Of a stretch of 64,000 nt of DNA, positions 52,334 through 60,931 are shown piece by piece. The position numbers were made by a program, and so were the translations under genes. The stretch is from an uncultured Microbacterium sp. (GTDB lineage Bacteria; Actinomycetota; Actinomycetes; Actinomycetales; Microbacteriaceae). Numbering within the stretch: position 1 is the stretch's first letter; each line of letters starts with the position of its first letter. The stretch is taken from assembly GCF_937927635.1 (NCBI RefSeq), contig NZ_CALBRW010000037.1:36901-100900 (forward strand), given 5' to 3'. The notes under the pieces are model-generated. The model was not told where the DNA came from. It worked only from the letters and a program-made list of their open reading frames with translations, and ran no database searches.

Positions 52334-52339
52334 GGGACG

Positions 52340-55255
52340 GTGACCTCCTCCTCTTACCGCCCTCCGGCCACGCGCAGCGCGTCGCGCAGGATCCTCGGCG
52401 TCTCGGTGGCGATCATCGTCGCCCTGATCGTCGCGTTCTTCATCTTCGCGTCGCTGTACACCGAGTTCCTCTGGTTCGACCAGCTGAAGCTGTCGAACGT
52501 GCTGACCACGCAGTGGATCGCCACCGTGACGATGTTCGTCGCCGGGTTCCTGGCGATGGCCCTGCCGATCTTCCTGTGCATCCAACTGGCCTATCGCCTG
52601 CGCCCGGTGTACGTGAAGCTCAGCTCGCAGCTGGACCGCTATCAGGAGGTCATCGAGCCGTTGCGGCGCCTGGCGATGTGGGGGATGCCGGTGTTCTTCG
52701 GCATCTTCGCGGGCTTCGCCGCCGCCGGCAACTGGAAGACCGTGTGGCTGTGGGCCAACGGCGTGAGCACCAAGACGCTCGATCCGCAGTTCCACCTGGA
52801 CACCGGGTTCTACCTGTTCGCGATGCCGTTCTACTCCATGCTGCTGGCGTTCATCTCGGCCGTGCTGCTGCTGTGCCTGCTGATCACCGCGCTGGTGTCG
52901 TATCTGTACGGCTCGGTGCGCATCGGCCAGCGCGAACTGCGCATCTCCAAGCCCGCCCGCATCCAGCTGGCGATCCTGGCCGGCATCTACCTGGCCGTGC
53001 AGGCCGTGAGCCTGTGGCTGGACCGCTACCTCACGCTCGTGCAGCCCGAGGGCCGCATCATCGGCGCCGGGTACACCGGCGTGAACGCCACCATCCCCGG
53101 GCAGGGGATCCTGGCGATCATCGCCGCCGTGGTGGCCGTGCTGTTCCTGATCACCGCCGTGATCGGCCGCTGGCGCTTCCCGCTGGCTGCGACCGCGCTG
53201 TTCGTCGTCGCCTCGCTGGTGGTCGGGATGGGCTACCCGTGGGTGGTCACCACCTTCCAGGTGAAGCCGAACGAGAACAATTACCAGGCGCAGTACTACG
53301 AGCGGAACATCGCCGCGACGAAGGCCGCGTTCGGCGTCGACAAGATGAAGGTCACGCCGTTCAAGGCGACCACCGACACCGCCGCCGGCCAGCTGCGGGC
53401 GGATGCCGACACGACGGCGTCCGTGCGCATCATGGACCCGGCCGTCATCCCGCCGACCGTGCGCCAGCTCGAGCAGTACCGCTCGTACTACCAGTTCTCG
53501 CCCGAGATGGACGTGGACCGCTACACGATCGACGGCAAGTCGCAGGACACCGTGGTCTCGGTCCGTGACCTGGACATGTCCAAGCTGGGCGCCGGTGACA
53601 CCTGGAACAACCGCGTCGCTGTGTACACGCACGGCTACGGCCTGGTCGCGATGGCCGGCAACGAGCGCACGTCCGACGGCAACCCGGTGTTCCTGGAGCA
53701 GGGCATCCCCACATCGGGCGTGCTCACCGACACCGAGCACTTCGAGCCGCGGGTGTACTTCGGCGAGACATCGCCCGAATACTCGATCGTGGGCGCGCCG
53801 AAGGGCACCAAGCCCGTCGAGATCGACTACCCGCGCGGGCAGGACGACAAGGACAAGGACACCACCACGACCTTCACCGGCAACGGCGGTCCGCGGATCG
53901 GCAACACGTTCACCAAGCTGCTGTACGCGCTGAAGTTCCAGTCCGAGCAGATCCTGTTCTCGAACCTGGTCAACGCCGACTCGCAGATCCTGTACGACCG
54001 CGAGCCGATCACCCGTGTGCAGAAGGTCGCCCCGTATCTGACGCTGGACCACGACCCGTACCCGAGCGTGGTGGACGGCCGGATCGTCTGGATCGTCGAC
54101 GGCTACACGACCAGCTCGACCTATCCGTACTCGCAGACGGTGAACATGCAGAACGCCATCGCGGACTCGGCCACTCCGGCATCCGCCGTCACGTTCGACA
54201 ACGTGAACTACATCCGCAACTCGGTCAAGGCCACCGTCGATGCGTACGACGGCTCGGTCAAGCTGTACGCGTGGGACGACCAGGATCCGATCCTGCAGGC
54301 GTGGGAGAAGATCTACCCGTCGACCATCCGGCCGATCAGCGAGATGTCCGGCGACCTGATGAGCCACGTGCGCTACCCGACCGACCTGTTCAAGGTGCAG
54401 CGCAACATCCTCGGGACGTACCACATCGACGACGCGGGCTCGTTCGCGCAGGAGGACAACCGCTGGCAGACGCCGCCGGACCCGCAGAACAAGGATGCGC
54501 TGCAGCCGCCGTACTACCTGTCGATGAAGATGCCGGGCCAGGATTCGCCGCGCTTTTCGATGTTCTCCACGTACATCCCCGCCGACGGGCAGGGCGAGAG
54601 CCGTCAGGTGCTGATGGGCTATCTGGCCGTCGATTCGGATGCCGGATCGAAGAAGGGCGTCAAGTCCAAGGACTACGGCACGTTGCGGATGCTGGAGCTG
54701 AACACCTCCACGCCGGTGCCGGGCCCCGGTCAGGTGCAGAACATCTTCGACTCGAACGCCAGCGTGGCCGAGAAGCTGAACGTGCTGACGATCGGTAAAT
54801 CCCAGGTGCTGTACGGCAACCTGCTGACGCTGCCGGTCGGCGGCGGCCTGCTGTACGTGCAGCCGGTGTTCGTGCAGTCGTCCGAGGGCGCCAAGCTGCC
54901 CACGCTGCGCAAGGTGCTGGTCGCCTTCGGCGACCAGGTCGCGTTCGAGGACACCCTCACAGAGGCGCTGGATGCGCTGTTCGGCGGCGACTCGGGCGCT
55001 GCCGGCGGCGACCAGGGCGTGACGCCCACGCCGGGGGACGGCACCACTCCGCCAGACCAAGGGGGCACGACGACTCCGCCCGTCGCCTCGGATGCCGTCG
55101 CGCAGGCGCTCTCGGACGCCAAGGATGCCCTGAACGCGCGTGAGACCGCGCTGAAGGCGGGCGACCTCGAGGAGTTCGCGGTGCAGGACAAGAAGCTCAC
55201 CGCCGCGATCGAGAAGCTGCTGACGCTGGAGGACCAGACCTCGTCGTCGAAGTAG
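52340..55255 (+). CDS. UPF0182 family membrane protein
   Basis: 971 residues. About seven N-terminal membrane helices (residues 15-310) with LYTEFLWFDQLKLSNVL, then a large extracytoplasmic domain with YYERNIAATKAAFGVDKM, RIMDPAVIPPTVRQLEQYRSYYQF, DVDRYTIDG, the PVEIDYPRG loop and VNYIRNSVKATVDAYDG, all typical of UPF0182 (COG1615; Rv3193c). The C-terminal ~80 residues are Gly/Pro/Thr-rich followed by a short helical segment. Function unknown. GTG start with TAGGAT 6 nt upstream. A strong terminator follows nine bases after the stop. Confidence 0.96.
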   Translation: MTSSSYRPPATRSASRRILGVSVAIIVALIVAFFIFASLYTEFLWFDQLKLSNVLTTQWIATVTMFVAGFLAMALPIFLCIQLAYRLRPVYVKLSSQLDRYQEVIEPLRRLAMWGMPVFFGIFAGFAAAGNWKTVWLWANGVSTKTLDPQFHLDTGFYLFAMPFYSMLLAFISAVLLLCLLITALVSYLYGSVRIGQRELRISKPARIQLAILAGIYLAVQAVSLWLDRYLTLVQPEGRIIGAGYTGVNATIPGQGILAIIAAVVAVLFLITAVIGRWRFPLAATALFVVASLVVGMGYPWVVTTFQVKPNENNYQAQYYERNIAATKAAFGVDKMKVTPFKATTDTAAGQLRADADTTASVRIMDPAVIPPTVRQLEQYRSYYQFSPEMDVDRYTIDGKSQDTVVSVRDLDMSKLGAGDTWNNRVAVYTHGYGLVAMAGNERTSDGNPVFLEQGIPTSGVLTDTEHFEPRVYFGETSPEYSIVGAPKGTKPVEIDYPRGQDDKDKDTTTTFTGNGGPRIGNTFTKLLYALKFQSEQILFSNLVNADSQILYDREPITRVQKVAPYLTLDHDPYPSVVDGRIVWIVDGYTTSSTYPYSQTVNMQNAIADSATPASAVTFDNVNYIRNSVKATVDAYDGSVKLYAWDDQDPILQAWEKIYPSTIRPISEMSGDLMSHVRYPTDLFKVQRNILGTYHIDDAGSFAQEDNRWQTPPDPQNKDALQPPYYLSMKMPGQDSPRFSMFSTYIPADGQGESRQVLMGYLAVDSDAGSKKGVKSKDYGTLRMLELNTSTPVPGPGQVQNIFDSNASVAEKLNVLTIGKSQVLYGNLLTLPVGGGLLYVQPVFVQSSEGAKLPTLRKVLVAFGDQVAFEDTLTEALDALFGGDSGAAGGDQGVTPTPGDGTTPPDQGGTTTPPVASDAVAQALSDAKDALNARETALKAGDLEEFAVQDKKLTAAIEKLLTLEDQTSSSK

Positions 55256-55263
55256 CGCTCAGG

Positions 55264-55299
55264 GGGTCCCGCGACACGCCCGCGCGTCTCGCGGGACCC
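55264..55299. terminator. Terminator of the UPF0182 gene
   Basis: Stem GGGTCCCGCGA (55264-55274) with TCGCGGGACCC (55289-55299), 14-nt loop, followed by TTTC: a standard intrinsic terminator. Confidence 0.85.
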
Positions 55300-55330
55300 T
55301 TTCGATTCGCCCTGCCTCTCCAGCCCGTGT

Positions 55331-55336
55331 TAGGCT
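55331..55336 (+). promoter_or_regulatory. -10 box of the initiator tRNA
   Basis: TAGGCT, 11 nt upstream of the mature tRNA 5' end. No convincing -35. Confidence 0.4.
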
Positions 55337-55347
55337 TTTCAACGTGC

Positions 55348-55421
55348 CGCGGGGTGGAGCAGTTCGGTAGCTCGCCGGGCTCATAACCCGGAGGTCGTAG
55401 GTTCAAATCCTGCCCCCGCAA
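55348..55421 (+). tRNA. Initiator tRNA-fMet (CAT)
   Basis: Cloverleaf of 74 nt. Acceptor strand CGCGGGG faces CCCCGCA, leaving the C1-A72 mismatch that marks initiator tRNAs. The anticodon stem CCGGG/CCCGG holds three G-C pairs below the CTCATAA loop, the second initiator hallmark. T arm GTAGG/CCTGC with TTCAAAT. The 3' end reads ACAA, so CCA is not encoded. Confidence 0.97.
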
Positions 55422-55425
55422 CAAG

Positions 55426-55465
55426 ACGAAGAAGGCCCGATTCGCAAGGATCGGGCCTTCTTCGT
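55426..55465. terminator. Terminator after the tRNA (and of the AhpD-like gene)
   Basis: Perfect 16-bp stem ACGAAGAAGGCCCGAT (55426-55441) with ATCGGGCCTTCTTCGT (55450-55465), 8-nt loop, ending T-rich. It sits between the convergent tRNA and AhpD-like gene. Confidence 0.9.
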
Positions 55466-55478
55466 CTCCGAGGATCCG

Positions 55479-55823
55479 TCAGTGCGCGTGGGAGGGCAAG
55501 CCCTCCAGCGCGTTGAGCGCGATGACGGAGTGGGCGTAGGCGCCGCCGGCCCGCATCTCGGCAGCCACCCAGATAGCCTCCATGATCTCCTGGTCGCTCG
55601 CGCCCTTGCGGGACGCCAGCTTGGTGTGCCCCTCGATGCAGTACGGGCACTGCGTGGTGTGCGCGACGGCGACGGCGATGAGCTGCTTGGTCTTCTCGTC
55701 CAGCGCGCCTTCGGCGAACACCTGCTTGCTGAACGCCTCGAACGCGGCGGTGGTGTCGGGTACCAGCTCGCGACGCTTCTTGTTGAGCTCGGCGCTGCGG
55801 GCGGGATAGGGGGAATCTGCCAT
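55479..55823 (-). CDS. AhpD-like carboxymuconolactone decarboxylase family protein
   Basis: 114 residues, all alpha. The redox motif is present as HTTQCPYCIEGHTKLASRKGAS: CXXC with the neighbouring glutamate and histidine, as in AhpD-type alkylhydroperoxidases. It is likely a small peroxide-defence or thiol-redox enzyme. A ribosome site AAGGAAGGA precedes the ATG and a TAGCCT box lies at 55848-55853, so it has an ordinary short leader. Confidence 0.92.
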   Translation of the reverse strand: MADSPYPARSAELNKKRRELVPDTTAAFEAFSKQVFAEGALDEKTKQLIAVAVAHTTQCPYCIEGHTKLASRKGASDQEIMEAIWVAAEMRAGGAYAHSVIALNALEGLPSHAH

Positions 55824-55847
55824 GATGTGTCCTTCCTTGACTCTCTC

Positions 55848-55853
55848 AGGCTA
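55848..55853 (-). promoter_or_regulatory. -10 box of the AhpD-like gene
   Basis: TAGCCT on the minus strand, giving a leader of about 18 nt with ribosome site AAGGAAGGA. Confidence 0.4.
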
Positions 55854-55876
55854 TGCCCGCCGTGCCGGGTGGGTGC

Positions 55877-55882
55877 GAGGAT
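55877..55882 (+). promoter_or_regulatory. -10 box for leaderless nitrilase-family gene
   Basis: GAGGAT, 6 nt before the ATG at 55889. Confidence 0.35.
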
Positions 55883-55888
55883 GGGGAC

Positions 55889-56689
55889 ATGACAGCATCC
55901 GCTCCGCTCGTCGCCGTCTGCCAGTTCGCGCCGACCGATTCGCGTGAGGCCAACCGCACGCGCGTGGCCGAGCTGGTCGCCGAGGCCGCCTCTCCCGGCG
56001 CGGGGCTGATCGTGCTGCCGGAGTACAGCAGCTTCTTCGTCAACCCGATGGATGCGACCCTGGCCGAGAACGCCGAGACCCTCGACGGCGACTTCGTGCA
56101 GTCGCTGCAGCGCCTCGCGTCCGAGCACGGCGTCACGATCGTGGCGGGGCTGGTGGAGCAGGCGGATGCCGGTCGCGTGCGCAACACGCTGGTCGCGGTG
56201 TCCGATGCCGGCATCCAGTCCGTCTACCGCAAGCAGCACCTGTACGACGCGTTCGGGCAGACCGAGTCGGACTGGATCGAGCCGGGCCCGCTGGAGACGG
56301 CGACCTTCGACGCCCTCGGCATCCGCTTCGGGATGATGACCTGCTACGACCTGCGCTTCCCCGAGGTGGCGCGCACGCTGATGGATGCCGGGGCGGATGC
56401 CCTGCTCGTGCCGGCCGAATGGGTGCGCGGCCCGCTGAAGGAGCACCACTGGTCGACGCTGCTGACCGCGCGCGCCATCGAGAGCACCGCCTACGTGATC
56501 GCCGCCGACCATCCCGCACCCACAGGCGTGGGCCTGTCGCAGATCATCGACCCGCAGGGCGTCGTGCTCGCCGGCGTCAGCGCGGGGGAGGGCATTGCCA
56601 TGGCATCCCTCGATCCCGACCTCATCACGCGCACCCGCGACACGAACCCCGTGCTGCGGCTGCGCCGCTACCGCGTCACCCCCGCCTGA
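55889..56689 (+). CDS. Nitrilase-superfamily amidohydrolase
   Basis: 266 residues. The Glu-Lys-Cys catalytic set is visible: LPEYSSFF (Glu near 45), YRKQHLYDAF (Lys near 112) and MTCYDLRFPEVAR (Cys near 149). This is the carbon-nitrogen hydrolase family that includes omega-amidases and Nit1-type deaminated-glutathione amidases; the YDLRFPE string fits that branch. The ATG at 55889 gives the usual N-terminus (APLVAVCQFAPTD). It converges on the aminotransferase, and in other organisms such pairs act together on transamination products (omega-amidase plus glutamine transaminase), an attractive inference here. Confidence 0.92.
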   Translation: MTASAPLVAVCQFAPTDSREANRTRVAELVAEAASPGAGLIVLPEYSSFFVNPMDATLAENAETLDGDFVQSLQRLASEHGVTIVAGLVEQADAGRVRNTLVAVSDAGIQSVYRKQHLYDAFGQTESDWIEPGPLETATFDALGIRFGMMTCYDLRFPEVARTLMDAGADALLVPAEWVRGPLKEHHWSTLLTARAIESTAYVIAADHPAPTGVGLSQIIDPQGVVLAGVSAGEGIAMASLDPDLITRTRDTNPVLRLRRYRVTPA

Positions 56690-56696
56690 GAGCATC

Positions 56697-56778
56697 GTCG
56701 AAACCCCTCGTCAGCGCCGAAACCCCTCGTGAACGACATCGCTCACGAGGGGTTTCGACAGCCCTGAGGGGTTTCGGC
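56697..56778. repeat. 82-nt palindromic 2+2 array, copy C
   Basis: GTCGAAACCCCTC 56697-56709 and GCCGAAACCCCTC 56716-56728 (19 apart), inverted GAGGGGTTTCGAC 56747-56759 and GAGGGGTTTCGGC 56766-56778 (19 apart). The central 18 nt extend the stem (GTGA/TCAC). It fills the gap between the convergent nitrilase and aminotransferase genes, 8 nt from each stop. Confidence 0.93.
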
Positions 56779-56785
56779 AATGGAG

Positions 56786-57985
56786 TCAGGCCAGTCGAGC
56801 CAGGCGCCGGGCGGCCTCCTCCAGCACCTCCACGCGCTTGCAGGCGGCGAAGCGCACCAGCCCCGCGTAGTCGGCGTGGTGCTCGGGCGCCACGAACGCG
56901 GTGATCGGGATGGCGGCCACGCCCACGCGCTCGGGCAGCGCGCGGCAGAAGGCCGCGGCATCCGCCCCGCCCAGCGCCGTCGCGTCGGCGACGGTGAAGT
57001 ACCCGCCCTGCGGGGAGTGCACGCCGAAGCCGGCCGCGCGCAGCGCCTCGGCCAGCAGCTCGTGCTTGTGCAGCAGCGCGGCGCGCGCCTCGTCGAAGTA
57101 CGCGTCGGGCAGCCGCAGGCCCACGGCGATGGCAGGCTGGAACGCCGAGCCGTTCACGTAGGTCAGGAACTGCTTCACGGTCAGCACGGCCGTGATCAGC
57201 TCCGCGGGACCATGCACCCAGCCGATCTTCCAGCCGGTGGCCGAGAAGGTCTTGCCGCCCGACGAGATGGTCAGCGTCCGCTCGGCCGCTCCCGGCAGGG
57301 TGGCGATGGGCACGTGCGGGCCGGCGTACGCCAGGTGCTCGTACACCTCGTCGGTGACGATGATCGCGTCGTGCAGGTTCGCCAGCCGCACGATCTCCGC
57401 CTGCACCTCGGGCGAGAACACCGCCCCTGTCGGGTTGTGCGGGTCGTTGACGAGGATGATCCGGGTGCGGTCATTGACCACGGATGCCAGCTGCTCGGCA
57501 TCCGGATGGAAATCGGGCCTGCGCAGCGGGACCGTCCGCAGCCGCGCCCCGGCGAGGGCGACGACGGCCGCGTACGAGTCGTAGTACGGCTCGAAGACGA
57601 CCACCTCGTCGTCGGGCGAGTCGATGAGCGCCAGCAGGGTGGCCGTCAGCGCCTCGGTGGCACCGGCGGTCACCAGCACCTCGGTGTCGGGGTCGGGGGT
57701 CAGACCGTAGAACCGCTGCTGGTGCTCGCTGATCGCCAGCCGCAGATCCGGGATGCCGCGCCCCGGCGGGTACTGGTTCGCACCGTGCGCGATGGCCTCG
57801 CGCGCGGCCTCCAGCACCTCGGCCGGGCCGTCCTCGTCGGGGAAGCCCTGCCCGAGGTTGACCGCGTCGAACCGGACCGCTGCAGCAGACATCTCTGCGA
57901 AGATGGTGGGCGCGACCTCGCCCTGCGGGGAGAGAAGACCTGCTCCAGCTGCGGTGCGCCGCCAGGCGCCGGGAATGACATCCAT
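56786..57985 (-). CDS. Aminotransferase class I/II (KAT/YbdL-like)
   Basis: 399 residues, fold-type I PLP enzyme. Features: NLGQGFPDEDGPAEVLEAA, NQYPPGRGIPDLRLAISEHQQRFYG, VTAGATEALTATLLALIDSPDDEVVVFEPYYDSY, NDPHNPTG, TDEVYEHLAY and the PLP lysine in ISSGGKTFSATGWKIGW. The NQY-PxxG and GKTFSATGWK strings match the kynurenine/glutamine/methionine transaminase subgroup. The ATG at 57985 follows a TAGCCT box by 7 nt; longer in-frame starts run into the htrA promoter area. The convergent nitrilase homologue may act on its keto product. Confidence 0.92.
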   Translation of the reverse strand: MDVIPGAWRRTAAGAGLLSPQGEVAPTIFAEMSAAAVRFDAVNLGQGFPDEDGPAEVLEAAREAIAHGANQYPPGRGIPDLRLAISEHQQRFYGLTPDPDTEVLVTAGATEALTATLLALIDSPDDEVVVFEPYYDSYAAVVALAGARLRTVPLRRPDFHPDAEQLASVVNDRTRIILVNDPHNPTGAVFSPEVQAEIVRLANLHDAIIVTDEVYEHLAYAGPHVPIATLPGAAERTLTISSGGKTFSATGWKIGWVHGPAELITAVLTVKQFLTYVNGSAFQPAIAVGLRLPDAYFDEARAALLHKHELLAEALRAAGFGVHSPQGGYFTVADATALGGADAAAFCRALPERVGVAAIPITAFVAPEHHADYAGLVRFAACKRVEVLEEAARRLARLA

Positions 57986-57992
57986 GCAGAAC

Positions 57993-57998
57993 AGGCTA
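57993..57998 (-). promoter_or_regulatory. -10 box for leaderless aminotransferase
   Basis: TAGCCT on the minus strand, 7 nt before the ATG at 57985. Confidence 0.5.
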
Positions 57999-58082
57999 AG
58001 ACCATAGGAGAAATCCAACTCCGCCATATGAAAACCACAGGCTGACTTGTCACTCTGATGGTGCGCCTGGAAGGAGCAGATC

Positions 58083-59627
58083 ATGAACGAGAACAACACC
58101 CCTGGTGACGTCCCCACCCCCGAGGCTGAGAACGCCGGTTCGACGCCTGCGACTCCCGCCGGCCCCGTTCAGGGCGGCCATGTGACACCCGGTGCGTTCG
58201 GATCGCACCAGGCGGCCTCCTGGCAGGCGCCGCAGGCGGCCCCGGCCGCATCGCAGCCCGGTTTCGGCGGACCCGCGGCCCGGCAGCAGCCCACCGGTGC
58301 GGCGTTCGGCGTTCCCGCCCAGCCCACCGCCGCCACGCTTCCGCTGGACCCCAGCCTGCTGGCCCCCGCGGGAGCCTCGACTTCGGCATCCGCGTCGCAC
58401 ACGAAGAGCAGCGCCCCGCTGAAGATCGCAGGCCTTCTGCTGGCGGCGGCACTCGTCGGCGGCGTCGCCGGCTTCGGCGGCAGCGCCCTCGGCACGTCGA
58501 TGACGAGCACGCCGACCTCGCAGTCCGCCACCGGGCCGCAGACGGTCACGGTCAACAACCCCGGTTCCGTCAACGAGACCACCGCCATCGCCGCCGACGT
58601 GCTGCCCTCGGTCGTCACCATCAACGTCGCGGGAACCCAGGAGTCCGGTTCCGGGTCCGGCGTCGTGCTCAGCAAGGACGGCTACGTGATGACCAACACG
58701 CACGTGGTCACCCTGGGCGGCGCGGTCGCGAACCCGACCATCACGGTCACCACCTCCGACGGGCACATCTACCAGGCGACCGTCGTCGGCACCGACCCGA
58801 TCTACGACCTGGCCGTCATCAAGCTCAAGGGCGCCACCGACCTGAAGCCCATCGAGTTCGGCAACTCGTCCAAGCTCAACGTCGGCGACACCGCCGTGGC
58901 CATCGGCGCCCCGCTGGGCCTGTCCAACTCGGTCACCACCGGCATCGTCAGCGCGCTCAACCGCAGCATCCAGGTCGCCTCCTCGGCCGCGCCCAAGACC
59001 GGATCCGACGGCCAGTCGGACGGCAACGGCCAGAACGGCAACGGCGACAGCAACGGCAACCCGTTCCAGTTCGACATTCCGGGGCTGGGACGGCAGCAGC
59101 AACAGCCCCAGACGTCGATCTCGATCGCCGTGATCCAGACGGATGCCGCCATCAACCCCGGCAACTCCGGCGGTGCGCTGGTCGACAGCAAGGGGCGCCT
59201 GATCGGCGTGAACGTCGCCATCGCGACCGCGGGGCAGTCGTCCTCGGGTTCCGGTGAGTCCGGCTCCATCGGAGTGGGCTTCGCGATCCCCGCGAACATC
59301 GCCAAGCGCGTCACCACCGAGATCATCGACAACGGCTCGGCTTCGCACGGCCTGCTGGGCGCCACGGTGCGGGACGCGTCGAGCGTGCAGAACGCGACCG
59401 TCGCCGGCGCGGTCATCGAGCAGCCCACCGCGAACGGCGCGGCGGCGGATGCCGGGCTGAAGCAGGGCGACGTCATCACCGAGTTCAACGGCGCGCCGAT
59501 CTCCAGCGCCACCGACCTCACCGCGCAGGTGCGCGCGGAGGCCTCGGGCTCCACGGTGAAGATCACCTACGTCCGCGACGGCAAGACCTACACGACCGAG
59601 GCCACGCTGGGCGCGCTCAAGTCCTGA
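58083..59627 (+). CDS. HtrA/DegP-type membrane-anchored serine protease
   Basis: 514 residues. A long Pro/Ala-rich cytoplasmic N-terminus (1-110), one membrane helix (about 113-137), then a trypsin-like domain with His207 (TNTHVV), Asp242 (IYDLAVIKL) and Ser362 (NPGNSGGAL), and one C-terminal PDZ domain (GAAADAGLKQGDVITEFNGAPI). A Gly/Asn/Gln-rich insertion (residues ~306-343) lies just before the serine region. It is an envelope quality-control protease/chaperone. The ATG has an AAGGAG ribosome site. It is divergent from the aminotransferase. Confidence 0.95.
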   Translation: MNENNTPGDVPTPEAENAGSTPATPAGPVQGGHVTPGAFGSHQAASWQAPQAAPAASQPGFGGPAARQQPTGAAFGVPAQPTAATLPLDPSLLAPAGASTSASASHTKSSAPLKIAGLLLAAALVGGVAGFGGSALGTSMTSTPTSQSATGPQTVTVNNPGSVNETTAIAADVLPSVVTINVAGTQESGSGSGVVLSKDGYVMTNTHVVTLGGAVANPTITVTTSDGHIYQATVVGTDPIYDLAVIKLKGATDLKPIEFGNSSKLNVGDTAVAIGAPLGLSNSVTTGIVSALNRSIQVASSAAPKTGSDGQSDGNGQNGNGDSNGNPFQFDIPGLGRQQQQPQTSISIAVIQTDAAINPGNSGGALVDSKGRLIGVNVAIATAGQSSSGSGESGSIGVGFAIPANIAKRVTTEIIDNGSASHGLLGATVRDASSVQNATVAGAVIEQPTANGAAADAGLKQGDVITEFNGAPISSATDLTAQVRAEASGSTVKITYVRDGKTYTTEATLGALKS

Positions 59628-59665
59628 GTCCCCGTCCGCAGTCAGGTCAGGACGCCACCCCGCGA

Positions 59666-59671
59666 TAGGCT
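59666..59671 (+). promoter_or_regulatory. -10 box for leaderless polymerase operon
   Basis: TAGGCT, 6 nt before the GTG at 59678. Confidence 0.5.
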
Positions 59672-59677
59672 CGCGGG

Positions 59678-60931
59678 GTGGCGTCCTTCTCGTTCGGAAC
59701 AGGCAACGCGGGCAAGCTGCTCCGGCTGCCGCTGTATGCTGCGGGACGCATAGCCACGCTGATCATCCCGCGCGGAGACGTGTGGGTGTTCGGATGCGGA
59801 GCCGGCATCGGCGACGGGGCCCTGGCGCTGCAGCGCGTCGCGCACCTGGCCGGCCACCGCACGCTCTGGCTGGTGCGCTCGCCGCGCGAGGAAGCGGATG
59901 CCAGAGCCCTCGGCATCCGCACGCGCAGGCGCGACGGGCTGCGCGGCTGGTGGGCCACCGCCCGCGCCGGGGTGATCGTCGTCACGCACGGGCTGGGCGA
60001 CGTGAACCGCTACGGCAGCACGGACGGCTTCGTCGTGCAGCTGTGGCACGGCATCCCGCTCAAGCGCATCGGCCTGGACTCCCCGGTCACCGTGCAGGTG
60101 CCGGCGCGCCTGCCCGGTGCCCGTCTGCTGCGACGCCTGCTCACCGTCGCCTACCGCGGCGCCGCGCAGCGCATCCGCGTGCTTCCGGCGGCCTCGCACC
60201 GCTCGCGCGGTCGCCTGGAGTCCGCGTTCGGGCTCGGGGACGACCGCGTCGTGGTCACCGGAGAACCCCGGGTGGACGTGCTCTCCTCAGGCACCGCCGA
60301 TCTGCGCCGGCTGGCGGCATCCGCTCTGCTGACCCGCACCGGACCGCTGCTGCAGCGCCAGCGCACGCTGCTGTACGCGCCCACCTGGCGCGACGGCGCC
60401 GCCGACCCCGCCGTCCCGACGGCCGAGCAGTGGGTGCGCATCGTGCGGATGCTGGAGCAGCACGATGCGATCCTGTTCATCCGCTCGCACCCGCTGGGCG
60501 AGGGATCGTACGCGCCGCCGTGGTCGAGCGGGCGGGTGCGGATGCTGAGCTCGGAACTGCTGCCGGATGTCACCCCCGCGCTCCCGCGCGTGGACGCGCT
60601 GATCACCGACTACTCGTCGATGGCGTACGACGTGGGACTGCTGGCGATGCCCGTCGTGTACCTCGCGCCCGACGTGGCCGAGTACGGGCGGGAGCGCGGC
60701 TTCTACGGCCGCTATGAGGATGTCGCGGGCGATGACTACGCCCGGGACTGGGATGCCGCGATCGATCAGCTCGACGCGCTGCTCGGCGACGAGTCCGTGC
60801 GCGCCGAGCGCTCGGCGCGCTCTGCGGCGCTCAGCGCCGACATGCATGCCTATCGCGACGGGCGCAACGCCCAGCGCGTGTACCAGGCCATCCGGGCACG
60901 GGGGATCCCCGCGCCGAAGGGAGCACGATGA
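59678..60931 (+). CDS. CDP-glycerol glycerophosphotransferase-like polymerase 1
   Basis: 417 residues, GT-B type polyol-phosphate transferase (Glyphos_transf family, TagB/TagF-like). Motifs: VVQLWHGIPLKRIGLDSP (conserved histidine), ERVVVTGEPR-like DDRVVVTGEPRVDVL, TLLYAPTWRDG, IRSHPLGEG and ALITDYSSMAYDVGLLAMPVVYLAPDVAEYGRERGFYG. These enzymes polymerise glycerol- or ribitol-phosphate, or analogous polyols, into teichoic-acid-like chains at the membrane inner face. GTG start with TAGGCT 6 nt upstream; it overlaps the second polymerase gene by four bases. Confidence 0.9.
   Translation: MASFSFGTGNAGKLLRLPLYAAGRIATLIIPRGDVWVFGCGAGIGDGALALQRVAHLAGHRTLWLVRSPREEADARALGIRTRRRDGLRGWWATARAGVIVVTHGLGDVNRYGSTDGFVVQLWHGIPLKRIGLDSPVTVQVPARLPGARLLRRLLTVAYRGAAQRIRVLPAASHRSRGRLESAFGLGDDRVVVTGEPRVDVLSSGTADLRRLAASALLTRTGPLLQRQRTLLYAPTWRDGAADPAVPTAEQWVRIVRMLEQHDAILFIRSHPLGEGSYAPPWSSGRVRMLSSELLPDVTPALPRVDALITDYSSMAYDVGLLAMPVVYLAPDVAEYGRERGFYGRYEDVAGDDYARDWDAAIDQLDALLGDESVRAERSARSAALSADMHAYRDGRNAQRVYQAIRARGIPAPKGAR

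Noticed and set aside
52268..55060. Minus-strand 930-codon open frame opposite the UPF0182 gene
   Set aside because: Antisense shadow of a conserved membrane protein gene; composition is artefactual.
55348..55421. tRNA gene as an integration site
   Set aside because: No integrase, no duplicated tRNA 3' end and ordinary genes on both sides.
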